Part shown: positions 6,978 to 15,095 of the stretch, piece after piece | Numbering within the stretch: the stretch's first letter is position 1 | Layout: the number at the start of each line of letters is the position of its first letter | NCBI GenBank assembly: GCA_031178625.1 | Contig: JAPSIR010000007.1 | Coordinates: forward strand, 1-37,931 | Direction: 5' to 3' | Source of the DNA: Cellulomonas sp. | GTDB lineage: Bacteria > Actinomycetota > Actinomycetes > Actinomycetales > Cellulomonadaceae | DNA length: 37,931 bases | Made by a program: the position numbers and the translations under genes | Notes under the pieces: generated by a model | What the model was told of the DNA's origin: nothing | The model's database searches: none | The model's input: only the letters and a program-made list of their open reading frames with translations

Positions 6978-7886
6978 TCACTCGTCGGCAGGCTCGTTCT
7001 TGCTGCGGATCACGAGGCGCGGGTCGGGCGTCCCGACGACCTCGGCGTCCTTGCCCTCGTAGTCGAACTGCCCGAGGAAGAACCGCATCGCGTTGATGCG
7101 GGCCCGCTTCTTGTCGTTGGAGCGGATGACCGTCCAGCGTGCGTACCGCTTGTCCGTCCGGCGGAACATCTCCTCCTTGGCCGCGGTGTAGTCCTCCCAG
7201 CGGTCCAGCGAGGCGAGGTCCATCGGCGACAGCTTCCACCGGCGCACCGGGTCGAGCTGGCGGATCGCGAACCGGGTGCGCTGCTCCGTGCGCGACACCG
7301 AGAACCACAGCTTCGTCAGGTGGACCCCGGACTCGACGAGCATCCGCTCGAACGCGGGCGCCTGCGCCATGAAGGTCGCGTACTCCTCGTCCGTGCAGAA
7401 CCCCATCACCCGCTCGACGCCGGCGCGGTTGTACCAGGACCGGTCGAACATGACGATCTCGCCGGCGGTGGGCAGGTGCTGGACGTACCGCTGGAAGTAC
7501 CACTGGCCGCGCTCGCGGTCGCTCGGCTTGGACAGCGCCACCACGCGGGCCGTGCGGGGGTTGAGGTGCTCGGTGAACCGCTTGATGGTGCCGCCCTTGC
7601 CGGCCGCGTCCCGCCCCTCGAAGAGGATCACCGCCCGCCGGTCGTTGTCCTCGAGCCAGTACTGGAACTTCAGCAGCTCGACCTGGAGCCGGTACTTCTC
7701 CACCTCGTACGCGTCCCGGTCCATGAGCTCGGCGTACGGGTAGCCCTCCTGCCACGTGTGGACGGGGTCGCCCTGCGGGTCGACCAGGTCCGGGTCGGGC
7801 GTGTGGCCGTCACGGACGGTGTAGCCGGTGTCGCGCAGGTACTCGATGTACTCGCGCAGGTCGCGCGGCGGGTCGGTGACGCCCAT
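6978..7886 (-). CDS. ppk2: Polyphosphate kinase 2
   Basis: 302 residues, a single PPK2 domain. The Walker A loop GRDAAGKGGTIK (residues 91-102), the Walker B region with Asp148 in VMFDRSWYNRAG, and the lid region with SDRERGQWYFQRY are all present. PPK2 enzymes use polyphosphate to phosphorylate nucleoside mono- or diphosphates (or run in reverse); the one-domain length fits class I or III. The C-terminal motif with RSNDKKRARINAMRFF is typical. A clear GGAGGAGG ribosome-binding site precedes the ATG at 7886. It is transcribed alone, with the ribosomal-protein terminator upstream of it. Confidence 0.95.
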   Translation of the reverse strand: MGVTDPPRDLREYIEYLRDTGYTVRDGHTPDPDLVDPQGDPVHTWQEGYPYAELMDRDAYEVEKYRLQVELLKFQYWLEDNDRRAVILFEGRDAAGKGGTIKRFTEHLNPRTARVVALSKPSDRERGQWYFQRYVQHLPTAGEIVMFDRSWYNRAGVERVMGFCTDEEYATFMAQAPAFERMLVESGVHLTKLWFSVSRTEQRTRFAIRQLDPVRRWKLSPMDLASLDRWEDYTAAKEEMFRRTDKRYARWTVIRSNDKKRARINAMRFFLGQFDYEGKDAEVVGTPDPRLVIRSKNEPADE

Positions 7887-7983
7887 GCGTCCTCCTCCGT
7901 GCTCGGCGGGCGGGCGCCGCCGTACGGTCGGACGCCTCTCGACGGGCCACGCCGCGCGGCGCGCCCTCCCCGAGTCTGCGCAG

Positions 7984-8017
7984 CGCCGCGCACGTCGGCG
8001 ACCCGACGTGCGCGGCG
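7984..8017 (-). terminator. Terminator of the alternative ribosomal-protein operon
   Basis: A perfect 15-bp stem (7984-7998 with 8003-8017) has a 4-nt CGAC loop. It begins 31 nt beyond the rpmF stop on the minus strand. Confidence 0.8.
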
Positions 8018-8048
8018 GCGCGCACGACCGCCCATGCCGTCCGCGCCG

Positions 8049-8237
8049 TCAGCGCGGGTGGTCGGGCAGGGTCGCGGCGTCGACCAGGCCCCGGCGGACC
8101 GCACCGACGAGGCGGCGGGGCACGGCGACGGTGCGGCCGTCGACGGTGAGCGGCACGAGGTCGACCGGGGTCGCGACCCACTGGGCCCGCCGCGACCGCG
8201 TGCGGGAGCGGGAGGTCTTCCGCTTGGGGACGGCCAT
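8049..8237 (-). CDS. rpmF: Ribosomal protein L32, zinc-independent form
   Basis: 62 residues starting [20 protein letters not shown], the diagnostic L32 N-terminus. There are no cysteines, so it cannot hold the zinc ribbon of the zinc-binding form. It is the last gene of a six-gene minus-strand operon; the upstream rpmJ stop and this ATG overlap as TGATG. Together with the other Cys-free paralogues, it probably replaces the zinc-binding L32 under zinc limitation. Confidence 0.93.
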   Translation of the reverse strand: MAVPKRKTSRSRTRSRRAQWVATPVDLVPLTVDGRTVAVPRRLVGAVRRGLVDAATLPDHPR

Positions 8238-8359
8238 CAGCCCTGCCTCGCCTTCCACCGCGGGTTGCGCTTGTTGATGACGTACGTCCTGCCGCGGCGG
8301 CGCACGACGATCGACCCGTCCTTCTTCTTCAGCGACGCGAGCGACGCGCGGACCTTCAC
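8237..8359 (-). CDS. rpmJ: Ribosomal protein L36, zinc-independent form
   Basis: 40 residues read [20 protein letters not shown] at the start and [12 protein letters not shown] at the end, the standard L36 pattern. The Cys/His zinc ligands of ordinary L36 are absent. The GTG start at 8359 overlaps the L31 stop (GTGA), and its stop overlaps the rpmF ATG. It is short and easily missed, but its position inside the operon and clear family identity make it secure. Confidence 0.93.
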   Translation of the reverse strand: MKVRASLASLKKKDGSIVVRRRGRTYVINKRNPRWKARQG

Positions 8360-8616
8360 GACGTGGCCTCCGTCCCGCGCCCGTAGCGGCGGTTGAACTT
8401 CTCGACGCGGCCCGCGGTGTCCATGACGCGCGCGCTGCCGGTCCAGAACGGGTGGCTCGCGCTGGAGATCTCGACGTCGATGACGGGGTAGGTGTTCCCG
8501 TCCTCCCAGTCGACGGTCGCCGACGAGGTGGCGGTCGACCGCGTGAGGAACGCGAAGTCGGCGGACCTGTCGCGGAACACGACGGGCCGGTAGTCGGGGT
8601 GGATGCCCTTCTTCAC
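8356..8616 (-). CDS. rpmE2: Ribosomal protein L31 type B
   Basis: 86 residues beginning with a GTG at 8616 ([14 protein letters not shown]) behind a GAGGAG ribosome-binding site. The length and the [21 protein letters not shown] region are those of L31B, the form without the CxxC zinc site. In several bacteria L31B replaces zinc-binding L31 under Zur control, releasing zinc. It follows rpsN by 37 nt and overlaps rpmJ. Confidence 0.95.
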   Translation of the reverse strand: MKKGIHPDYRPVVFRDRSADFAFLTRSTATSSATVDWEDGNTYPVIDVEISSASHPFWTGSARVMDTAGRVEKFNRRYGRGTEATS

Positions 8617-8653
8617 GGGCTGCTCCTCGGGGTCGGGGCGACGGCGGGCGCCG

Positions 8654-8959
8654 TCACCAGCTGGACTTCGTGACGCCGGGCAGCTCCCCGCGCAGCGCCA
8701 TCTGGCGGAACCGCACACGGGACAGGCCGAACGTGCGCAGGTGGCCGCGCGGGCGGCCGTCGGCGAGGTCGCGGTTGCGCAGCCGTACAGGGCTGGCGTC
8801 GCGGGGCTGGCGGTGCAGCTCGGCACGCGCGGCGCGCCGCTCGTCCTCCGTGAGGTGCGGGTTCACGGAGGCGGCCCGCAGCTCGGCGCGGCGCGCGGCG
8901 TACCGGGCGACGACCTCGCGGCGCTGGGCGTCGCGCGCGATCTTGCTCTTCTTGGCCAT
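8654..8959 (-). CDS. rpsN: Ribosomal protein S14, zinc-independent form
   Basis: 101 residues, the long S14 type without zinc-finger cysteines. It opens [14 protein letters not shown] and ends with the conserved [14 protein letters not shown] ... GVTKSSW. The short zinc-binding S14 has about 61 residues, so this is clearly the C-minus form. It sits 2 nt after the rpmG stop in the same operon. Confidence 0.96.
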   Translation of the reverse strand: MAKKSKIARDAQRREVVARYAARRAELRAASVNPHLTEDERRAARAELHRQPRDASPVRLRNRDLADGRPRGHLRTFGLSRVRFRQMALRGELPGVTKSSW

Positions 8960-8961
8960 GC

Positions 8962-9135
8962 TCAGCGCTCCTCGCGGAAGTCGACGTGCCGCCGCACGAC
9001 CGGGTCGTACTTGCTGAGGACGAGACGGTCGGGCGTGTTCCGGCGGTTCTTGCGCGTCACGTACGTGAAGCCGGTGCCGGCGGTCGACCGGAGCTTGATC
9101 ACGGGGCGCAGGTCGGCCCGCTTGCCGCCGGCCAT
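8962..9135 (-). CDS. rpmG: Ribosomal protein L33, zinc-independent form
   Basis: 57 residues: a basic start ([20 protein letters not shown]) and the L33 core [16 protein letters not shown]. The two CxxC zinc motifs are absent. The ATG overlaps the rpmB stop (TGATG), so the two are translationally coupled. Confidence 0.95.
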   Translation of the reverse strand: MAGGKRADLRPVIKLRSTAGTGFTYVTRKNRRNTPDRLVLSKYDPVVRRHVDFREER

Positions 9136-9371
9136 CAGACCTTCTCCCCGCGACGCAGGATCTCGGCGACGACCGCGTCGATGCCGCGCCGGTCGATCAC
9201 CTTGATGCCGTCGGTCGAGACCCGCAGGCGCACGTGCCGCCCGAGGGAGGGCACCCAGTAGCGCTTGCGCTGGATATTCGGGTCGAAGCGGCGGGGCGTG
9301 CGGCGGTGCGAGTGCGAGACGGCGTTCCCGAAGGACGGCACCTTCCCGAGCACCTGGCAGTGACGGCTCAT
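9135..9371 (-). CDS. rpmB: Ribosomal protein L28, zinc-independent form
   Basis: 78 residues with the L28 sequence [32 protein letters not shown] and [10 protein letters not shown]. It leads the six-gene operon. On the minus strand TAGCGT (9385-9380) lies 8 nt before the ATG, suggesting a leaderless start, and the Zur-box-like site lies just upstream of it. Confidence 0.95.
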   Translation of the reverse strand: MSRHCQVLGKVPSFGNAVSHSHRRTPRRFDPNIQRKRYWVPSLGRHVRLRVSTDGIKVIDRRGIDAVVAEILRRGEKV

Positions 9372-9388
9372 GGCGCTGCACGCTAGTT

Positions 9389-9401
9389 AATGATTATCGT
9401 T
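9389..9401. promoter_or_regulatory. Zur-box-like operator between divergent genes
   Basis: AATGAT-T-ATCGTT is a near-perfect inverted repeat (one mismatch) matching the core of Zur boxes (AATGATnATCATT type), in an otherwise GC-rich sequence. It sits next to the minus-strand -10 box of rpmB and overlaps a possible plus-strand -10 (TATCGT, 9395-9400) of the CobW-like gene. Zinc-loaded Zur would block both; on zinc starvation both sides would be expressed. Confidence 0.75.
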
Positions 9402-9442
9402 CGCGTCAACGCCACCGACCCGTCACCACGAAGGAGGCCCCC

Positions 9443-10549
9443 GTGGGTCCTGCTCGCACGCCCGTCGTCGTCCTGTCCTCGATCGACCCGGTGGAGCGCG
9501 ACGCCGTCGTCGCCGGGCTCCTCGTCGACGCACCCCGCGTCGTCGCCGTCCGCCACGACATCCACGACGACGAGGACGGCGGCACGATCCGCCGGGTGGT
9601 CGCCGACGCGTCCGGCGTGGTCGAGGACGCGACCGTCCCGCTCGAGCACGCGTGCCTGTCCTGCGCCGTCCGGGAGGACGCCGTCCCGACGCTCGCGCGG
9701 CTCGCGGCCGACGGCCGGTGGGACGCCGTCGTCCTCGCGCTGCCCGTCAGCGCGGAGTCGCTCCCGGTGGTGCGCGCCCTGGGCTGGGCCATGCGCGCGG
9801 GGGAGCCGCTCGCCCGCCTGCGGGTGGCCGACGTCGTCGCGACCGTCGACCTCGCGACGTTCGAGCACGACCTGCTCGGCGACGACCTGCTCGACGAGCG
9901 CGGCCTCGGCCTCACGGACGACGACCGCCGCTCGGTCGGCGAGGCGCTCGCCGCCCAGGTCGCGCACGCCGACCTGGTCCTGGTCACCGGCGACGCGACC
10001 GACCACCCCGTCGCGTCCGACCTGCTCGACCACGTGCGTGCCGCCGACGGACGCCGGACCGACGGCCGCTACGGCGCGGGCGTGGCCGACCTCGTCGCGC
10101 GCGAGCACCGTCCGGCGACGGCCGAGCGCCGCCTGGACCCGGCGCACGTGGCGCCCGTCCCCGGGGCGCCGACCGCCCACGGCGTGTGGTCGCTCGACCT
10201 GCGCACGCGGCGCCCGTTCCACCCCGAGCGGCTGCTGCACGGCGTGCACCGGCTCGGCGAGGGCCCGCTGCGCAGCCGGGGCCGCTTCTGGGTGCCGAGC
10301 CGGCCGGACACGCTGTGCGTCTGGGACGGCGCCGGCGGCCAGCTGAGCATCGGCGCGGCCGGTCCGTGGCCGACGGAGCGGGCCGACACGCGGATCGTCG
10401 TCGTGGGCACGGGTGCCGAGGCGCCGGCGTTGCGCGAGGCGTTCGAGGACGTGCTGCTGACGCCGGCCGAGGTGCGCGCCGGCCTCACGGCGTGGCTCGG
10501 GCAGCCCGACGTGCTCGCGCCCTGGCTGGGGGAGCGCGCCGCTCGCTGA
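9443..10549 (+). CDS. CobW/COG0523-like protein with degenerate GTPase motifs
   Basis: 368 residues, with a perfect AAGGAGG ribosome-binding site before the GTG. The layout is that of CobW proteins: a parallel strand/helix N-domain, a Cys motif (ACLSCAVRED, Cys71 and Cys74, where CxCC is usual), and a CobW C-terminal domain (about residues 240-345, with LDLRTRRPFHPERL). However, the P-loop is missing: residues 9-22 read VVLSSIDPVERDAV instead of GxxGxGKT, and the NKxD base-recognition motif is absent (LVTGDATD). It is therefore unlikely to be an active GTPase. It is divergent from the zinc-free ribosomal proteins and shares their Zur-box-like site. Mycobacteria encode a ribosome hibernation recruitment factor (Mrf) in their C-minus ribosomal locus; a similar role here is a hypothesis. 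Confidence 0.8.
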   Translation: MGPARTPVVVLSSIDPVERDAVVAGLLVDAPRVVAVRHDIHDDEDGGTIRRVVADASGVVEDATVPLEHACLSCAVREDAVPTLARLAADGRWDAVVLALPVSAESLPVVRALGWAMRAGEPLARLRVADVVATVDLATFEHDLLGDDLLDERGLGLTDDDRRSVGEALAAQVAHADLVLVTGDATDHPVASDLLDHVRAADGRRTDGRYGAGVADLVAREHRPATAERRLDPAHVAPVPGAPTAHGVWSLDLRTRRPFHPERLLHGVHRLGEGPLRSRGRFWVPSRPDTLCVWDGAGGQLSIGAAGPWPTERADTRIVVVGTGAEAPALREAFEDVLLTPAEVRAGLTAWLGQPDVLAPWLGERAAR

Positions 10550-10678
10550 CCCGGCCGCGCATCCCCCGTGCGAGGGACGGCGGGAGCCCGCTGCGCGGGG
10601 ACGTGCCCGGGGTGCCCCGCTCCGTAGCGTCCGGAGCGTGCCGCAGCACCTTGCTCGGCACCGGAGGAGGGACTCGTC

Positions 10679-11509
10679 ATGCGTCTGGTCAAGCAGCTCG
10701 GAGCCGTCGGAGCCGTCATGGTCGCGGGCGGCCTCGCCGTCGGTGCCGCCGAGAGGAGCTGGGCGCTGACCCTCGTCCTCGGGGTGGCGACCGCGGTGCT
10801 GGCGCTGCTCGCGTACGGCTGGGTGGTGCGCCGGACGGAGCGCCGCGAGCCCGTCGAGGTCGCCCTGCGCGGGGCCGGTGCGGCGGCCGCACGCGGCGTG
10901 GTGCTCGGGACCGCGATGTTCGTCGTCGTCGTCGCGGTGATCGCGGTGCTCGGTGGCTACCGCGTCGAGGGGTGGGGCTCGGTGACCGCCGCGGCCGGTC
11001 TGCTGGGGCTCGCGGTCGTCGCCTCTGTCACCGAGGAGGTCGTGTTCCGCGGCGTCCTGTTCCGGGTCGTCGAGGAGCGCGCGGGCACCTGGGCTGCGCT
11101 CGTGCTGACCTCCGTGCTGTTCGGGGCCATGCACCTGCTCAACCCGCACGCCACGGTGTGGGGCGCGGTCGCCATCGCCGTCGAGGCCGGCGGGATGCTG
11201 GGGGCGGCGTACGCGGCGACGCGCACGCTGTGGCTGCCCATCGGCCTGCACGCCGCCTGGAACTTCACGGCGAGCGGGATCTTCGGCACGGAGGTGTCCG
11301 GCGCGGGCGTCGCGTCGGGGCTGCTGGACGGCGTGACCTCCGGCCCGGTGCTCCTGTCGGGCGGCGCGTTCGGCCCGGAGGCGAGCCTGCCGGCCGTGCT
11401 GACCGGCATCGCCCTGACGGTGGTGTTCCTGCGGGTGGCGCACCGGCGCGGTCACCTCGTGGCACGCCGGCGGCGGACCGAGCCGACCGCGACGACCGCT
11501 ACGGTCTGA
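10679..11509 (+). CDS. CPBP-family intramembrane metalloprotease
   Basis: 276 residues with about eight hydrophobic segments. The CPBP (CAAX protease/bacteriocin-processing, Abi) motifs are complete: EEVVFRGVLFR with Glu119 and Glu120, FGAMHLLNP with His152, and HAAWN with His191. These enzymes cleave within membranes; the substrate is not predictable. A GGAGGAGG ribosome-binding site precedes the ATG. The histidine kinase begins 2 nt after its stop, though that gene may also have its own promoter inside the end of this one. Confidence 0.9.
   Translation: MRLVKQLGAVGAVMVAGGLAVGAAERSWALTLVLGVATAVLALLAYGWVVRRTERREPVEVALRGAGAAAARGVVLGTAMFVVVVAVIAVLGGYRVEGWGSVTAAAGLLGLAVVASVTEEVVFRGVLFRVVEERAGTWAALVLTSVLFGAMHLLNPHATVWGAVAIAVEAGGMLGAAYAATRTLWLPIGLHAAWNFTASGIFGTEVSGAGVASGLLDGVTSGPVLLSGGAFGPEASLPAVLTGIALTVVFLRVAHRRGHLVARRRRTEPTATTATV
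11500..11505 (+). promoter_or_regulatory. -10 box of an internal leaderless promoter
   Basis: TACGGT lies inside the last codons of the CPBP gene and ends 6 nt before the GTG of the kinase. No ribosome-binding site is visible, so a leaderless internal promoter is plausible; read-through from the protease gene is also possible. Confidence 0.35.
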
Positions 11510-11511
11510 CC

Positions 11512-12666
11512 GTGGTCGACCTGCGGCGTGCGCGCGCGGCCTGGGAGCGTGCCGACGTCACCGCGCGGGACCTCCCGCTCGCGGTGGCGGTCGCGGTCGC
11601 ACCGCTCGTCCCGTCCCTGCGGAACCAGGGCACGGAGCTGGGCGACCTGGCCGACCGCCCTCACGACGTGCTCACCGTCGTGGCGGTCCTGCTCCAGGCC
11701 CTGCCGCTGGCCGTCCGTCGGCGGTGGCCCGCCGGCTGCCTCGCACTGGTCTCGCTCGGCTTCGCCGTCGACCAGCTGGGCGGCTACCACTCCGCCGCCG
11801 GCATCGCGCTGCCGGTCGCGCTGTTCAGCGCGGGGGCCCACCTGTCCCGCCGCAGGGCCGCGGTCGTGATCGCGGCGTCGGTCGCGTACGTGGCGCTGGC
11901 TGCGGCTCTCGCCCGGCTCGGGTCGCGGGAGGGGCTCTCGGAGTACGTGACGTTCTACCTGGTGATGGGCGTCGCCTGGGGCGTCGGGGCCTGGCTGCGG
12001 CAGACGCGCGCGGCTGAGGCCGAGCACCGCCGGCACGTCGAGGAGGCCGCGCGGACGACCGAGCGGGCGCGGATCGCGCGGGAGCTCCACGACGTCGTGA
12101 CGCACCACGTGACGGCGATGGTGGTGCAGGCCGAGGCCGCGCGGTACGTGACCGCGGACCCGGGACGCGTGGCGGCGTCCCTCACCGCGGTGACGAGCAC
12201 GGGGCGCCGGGCGATCGACGACCTGCGCAACCTCCTCGACGTGCTCGACCCCGGGCACGGGCCCGGTCCCCGGGTGCCCGCGGTCGGCGACCTCGAGGCC
12301 CTGGTGGCGCACACCCGGCTCGGCGGCCAGCCCGTCGAGTACCTCGAGGAGGGCACCGCCGCGACGCCGCCCGGGAGCGCCGAGGTGACCGCGTACCGGG
12401 TGGTCCAGGAGGCGCTCACCAACGCGCTCAAGCACGCGCGCGGCCGCCGCACGGTCGTCCGTGTCCGGCACGAGGAGGGTGCGATCGACGTGGAGGTCGC
12501 GACGGACGGTGGCGGGCGGACCGCCGGACCCGGCGAGGGCGGCGGGCGGGGCCTGGCCGGTCTGCGGGACCGGGTCGCCCTGCTGGGGGGCGACGTCAGC
12601 GCGGGCCGCGAGGCGGGCGGCATCTTCGTGGTCCGCGCCCGGATCCCCACCGGACGCCGGCCGTGA
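11512..12666 (+). CDS. Sensor histidine kinase (HisKA_3 type)
   Basis: 384 residues from a GTG. The N-terminal half holds about five membrane segments (roughly residues 22-35, 52-68, 76-90, 96-110, 116-135, with another near 145-162). The dimerisation helix has ERARIARELHDVVTHHV with phospho-acceptor His193. The HATPase domain shows the N box VQEALTNALKHA and a G box GRGLAGLRDRVALLGG. It is translationally coupled to the downstream response regulator by a GTGA overlap. The signal is unknown. Confidence 0.92.
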   Translation: MVDLRRARAAWERADVTARDLPLAVAVAVAPLVPSLRNQGTELGDLADRPHDVLTVVAVLLQALPLAVRRRWPAGCLALVSLGFAVDQLGGYHSAAGIALPVALFSAGAHLSRRRAAVVIAASVAYVALAAALARLGSREGLSEYVTFYLVMGVAWGVGAWLRQTRAAEAEHRRHVEEAARTTERARIARELHDVVTHHVTAMVVQAEAARYVTADPGRVAASLTAVTSTGRRAIDDLRNLLDVLDPGHGPGPRVPAVGDLEALVAHTRLGGQPVEYLEEGTAATPPGSAEVTAYRVVQEALTNALKHARGRRTVVRVRHEEGAIDVEVATDGGGRTAGPGEGGGRGLAGLRDRVALLGGDVSAGREAGGIFVVRARIPTGRRP

Positions 12667-13322
12667 CCGCGCCGCTGCGGGTGCTGGTCTGCGACGACCA
12701 GGACCTCATCCGCACGGGCTTCGCGACGATCGTCGACGCGCAGCCCGACATGGCGGTCGTCGGCACGTGCGCCGACGGGCGTGCGGCGGTCGACCTCGCG
12801 CGTCGCGTGCACCCCGACGTCGTCGTGATGGACGTGCGCATGCCTGTGCTCGACGGCATCGCGGCGACCCGGCTCCTGGCCGGTCCGGACGTGCCCGACC
12901 CGGTGAAGGTCCTCGTCGTGACGACGTTCAACCTGGACGAGTACGTGTACGAGGCGCTGCGGGCGGGCGCCAGCGGGTTCCTGCTCAAGGACGCCCCCGG
13001 TGACCAGCTGCTCGAGGGCATCCGCACCGTCGCGTCGGGTGCGGCGCTGCTGGCGCCCGAGGTGACGCGCCGGCTCGTCGGTCGGTACGCGAGCCGCATC
13101 AGCCCGCCGGCGGGCACCGGCGACGGCGGCGTGCTGACGCCCCGCGAGGTCGAGGTGCTGCGCCTGGTCGCCCGCGGCCTGTCCAACGCCGAGATCGCGC
13201 GCGAGCTGTTCATCAGCCACGAGACCGTCAAGACGCACGTCTCGCGCGTGCTCACCAAGCTCGACCTGCGCGACCGCGTGCAGGCCGTCGTGCACGCGTA
13301 CCGCACGGGGCTGGTCACCTGA
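12663..13322 (+). CDS. NarL/FixJ-family response regulator
   Basis: 219 residues. The receiver has Asp11 and Asp12, phospho-acceptor Asp57 (VVMDVRMP), Thr88 and Lys109 (FLLKD). The LuxR helix-turn-helix covers about residues 152-212 (LTPREVEVLRLVARGLSNAEIA ... ETVKTHVSRVLTKL, quoted in parts). It overlaps the kinase stop by 4 nt and is surely its partner. It converges with the MFS gene; the 120-nt gap shows no convincing terminator. Confidence 0.94.
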   Translation: MTAPLRVLVCDDQDLIRTGFATIVDAQPDMAVVGTCADGRAAVDLARRVHPDVVVMDVRMPVLDGIAATRLLAGPDVPDPVKVLVVTTFNLDEYVYEALRAGASGFLLKDAPGDQLLEGIRTVASGAALLAPEVTRRLVGRYASRISPPAGTGDGGVLTPREVEVLRLVARGLSNAEIARELFISHETVKTHVSRVLTKLDLRDRVQAVVHAYRTGLVT

Positions 13323-13445
13323 CGCCGTGCACTACCGGCTCGTCGAGACCCGGGCGGGCGCCGCGACGACGACGTCCGCAGGCAGGGTGCCCGCCCCGGT
13401 CGCGACGTCCCGAGGCGTCGCCGTGACGGGCGCCCTCGCCGCGCG

Positions 13446-15095
13446 TCACCTGCCGCCCGCGCCCGGGGCCGGGTCGGGGATCTCGTCCGGGCGGTAGCGC
13501 GGGAGCCGGCCCGCCGGGAGGATCGCGGTCGCGCTGACCCCGGCCAGCACGAGCAGGCCGAGCCGCAGGGCGGTGAGGCGGGCCTCCTCGTTGACCTCGA
13601 CGGCGGCCTCGACCTGGGACTCGGTGGCGTCGGTCGCCTCGAGGACGGTGCGAAGGTCGTCGTTGCTGACGAAGTTGACGTCGTCGAGGTCGACCTGGGC
13701 GACGAGCGAGGGCGGCAGCTCGACGTGCTCGACGACCGCGCGCCCGACGTTGAAGGACAGGATCGTGACGAGGAGGGCGCCGGCGAGCGCGGTCCCGACC
13801 GCGGACGCGAGATTCTGCGCGGTGCCGCGGATGGACCCGACGTCGCCGGCGCGGGACGCGGGGGCCGCGGTGACGAGCACGTTGAACACGAGCGTGACCA
13901 GCGCACCCTGCCCGACGCCGAACACGAACAGCCCCAGGATGGTCGGCAGGGTCTCCCAGTTGTTCGTGACGACGAACGAGAGCCACACCAGGGCGACGGT
14001 CGTCAGCGCGAAGCCCGCGACGCCGATGGTCCTCGGCGGGTAGCGCCCGTACAGGCGCACGACGAGGGTCGCCGTGACGAAGACGGTGAGGTTGAACGGC
14101 ATCATCGCGAGGGCCGTGTCGAAGGGGGTGCGTCCCTGCACGATCTGGATGTACAGCGGCACGGTGAAGTTCAGCGCCGCCTCGAGGGCGACGATGATGA
14201 ACATCGCGTACACCGCTGCCCGCTCGCTCGGTCGCGCCAGGACGCCGAGGTCCACCAGGGGAACCTTGCCGGTGGCCGTGCGCCGCCGCGTCCACGCGAA
14301 GAACGCCTGACCCAGCACCAGGCCGGCCAGGACGAGCAACGGCGCCGGCGAGAGCCCGCCCACGTCGAACGGTGCGGCGGGCGACGCGTAGAAGACGCCC
14401 CAGGCGTTGAGGTTGTTGAACCCGAGGGTCAGCAGCACCACCGCGGCGCCGATCACGGCGGCCGCGACGACGTCGATGCGCACGCCCGGGTCGCCGCGGT
14501 CGGAGCGCAGCGTGACGCTGAACGCGAGCACCGCGAGCGCGAGCACGAGCACGATGCCGAAGACGGGTCGCCAGCCCACGAGCGTGCCGAGCGTGCCGCC
14601 GAGGAAGAACGCGCTGACGCCGGAGACCGCGCGGGCCGACCCGAGCGACCCCACCGCCGTCGCCTGCTGCGTGCCCCGGTAGTTCTCCGCGATGAGCGCG
14701 ACGAGCGACGGGACGATGACGGCGGCCGACGCGCCGGCCACCGCCTGACCGGCGATCGCCCAGCCGACGCTCGGCGAGAAGATCATGAGCAGCGCCGAGC
14801 CGGCGAACGTCGTCACCACGACGCGGAAGACGGTGACCCAGCCGACCCGCTGCCCGACCTTCGCACCCGTCATGACGAGCGCAGCGACCACGAGCCCGTA
14901 CACGACGATCGTCGAGCTCACGACGGTGGGCGGCACCCCGAAGTCCTGCACCATGCCACCCAGCGACACCGGCAGCGCGGCGACGTTGAACGACATCAGC
15001 ACCTGGGCCAGGAACAGGCTCACCAGAGGGAGCCACGACCGGCGCCGCTCCGTCGCTTCCTCGGCGGGCGGACGCGTGTCCCCGCGCGTGGTCAT
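13446..15095 (-). CDS. MFS transporter (DHA2-like, probable 14 TM)
   Basis: 549 residues. The length and number of hydrophobic segments fit the 14-helix DHA2 drug/proton antiporter group. VYGLVVAALVMTGAKVGQR matches the motif A region between TM2 and TM3, and motif C-like glycines occur near TM5. An acidic extracytoplasmic or loop segment of about 70 residues (VDLDDVNFVSNDD ... VEAAVEVNEE) precedes the last helix. The ATG overlaps the glutaminase stop (ATGA), so the two are coupled. Annotation as drug export would be generic; coupling to glutaminase suggests a substrate related to glutamine, glutamate or ammonia metabolism, which is inference. Confidence 0.85.
   Translation of the reverse strand: MTTRGDTRPPAEEATERRRSWLPLVSLFLAQVLMSFNVAALPVSLGGMVQDFGVPPTVVSSTIVVYGLVVAALVMTGAKVGQRVGWVTVFRVVVTTFAGSALLMIFSPSVGWAIAGQAVAGASAAVIVPSLVALIAENYRGTQQATAVGSLGSARAVSGVSAFFLGGTLGTLVGWRPVFGIVLVLALAVLAFSVTLRSDRGDPGVRIDVVAAAVIGAAVVLLTLGFNNLNAWGVFYASPAAPFDVGGLSPAPLLVLAGLVLGQAFFAWTRRRTATGKVPLVDLGVLARPSERAAVYAMFIIVALEAALNFTVPLYIQIVQGRTPFDTALAMMPFNLTVFVTATLVVRLYGRYPPRTIGVAGFALTTVALVWLSFVVTNNWETLPTILGLFVFGVGQGALVTLVFNVLVTAAPASRAGDVGSIRGTAQNLASAVGTALAGALLVTILSFNVGRAVVEHVELPPSLVAQVDLDDVNFVSNDDLRTVLEATDATESQVEAAVEVNEEARLTALRLGLLVLAGVSATAILPAGRLPRYRPDEIPDPAPGAGGR

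Noticed and set aside
9383-11455. Minus-strand open frame opposite the CobW-like and CPBP genes
   Set aside because: It is a shadow frame and would start inside the Zur-type promoter region with no recognisable domain.
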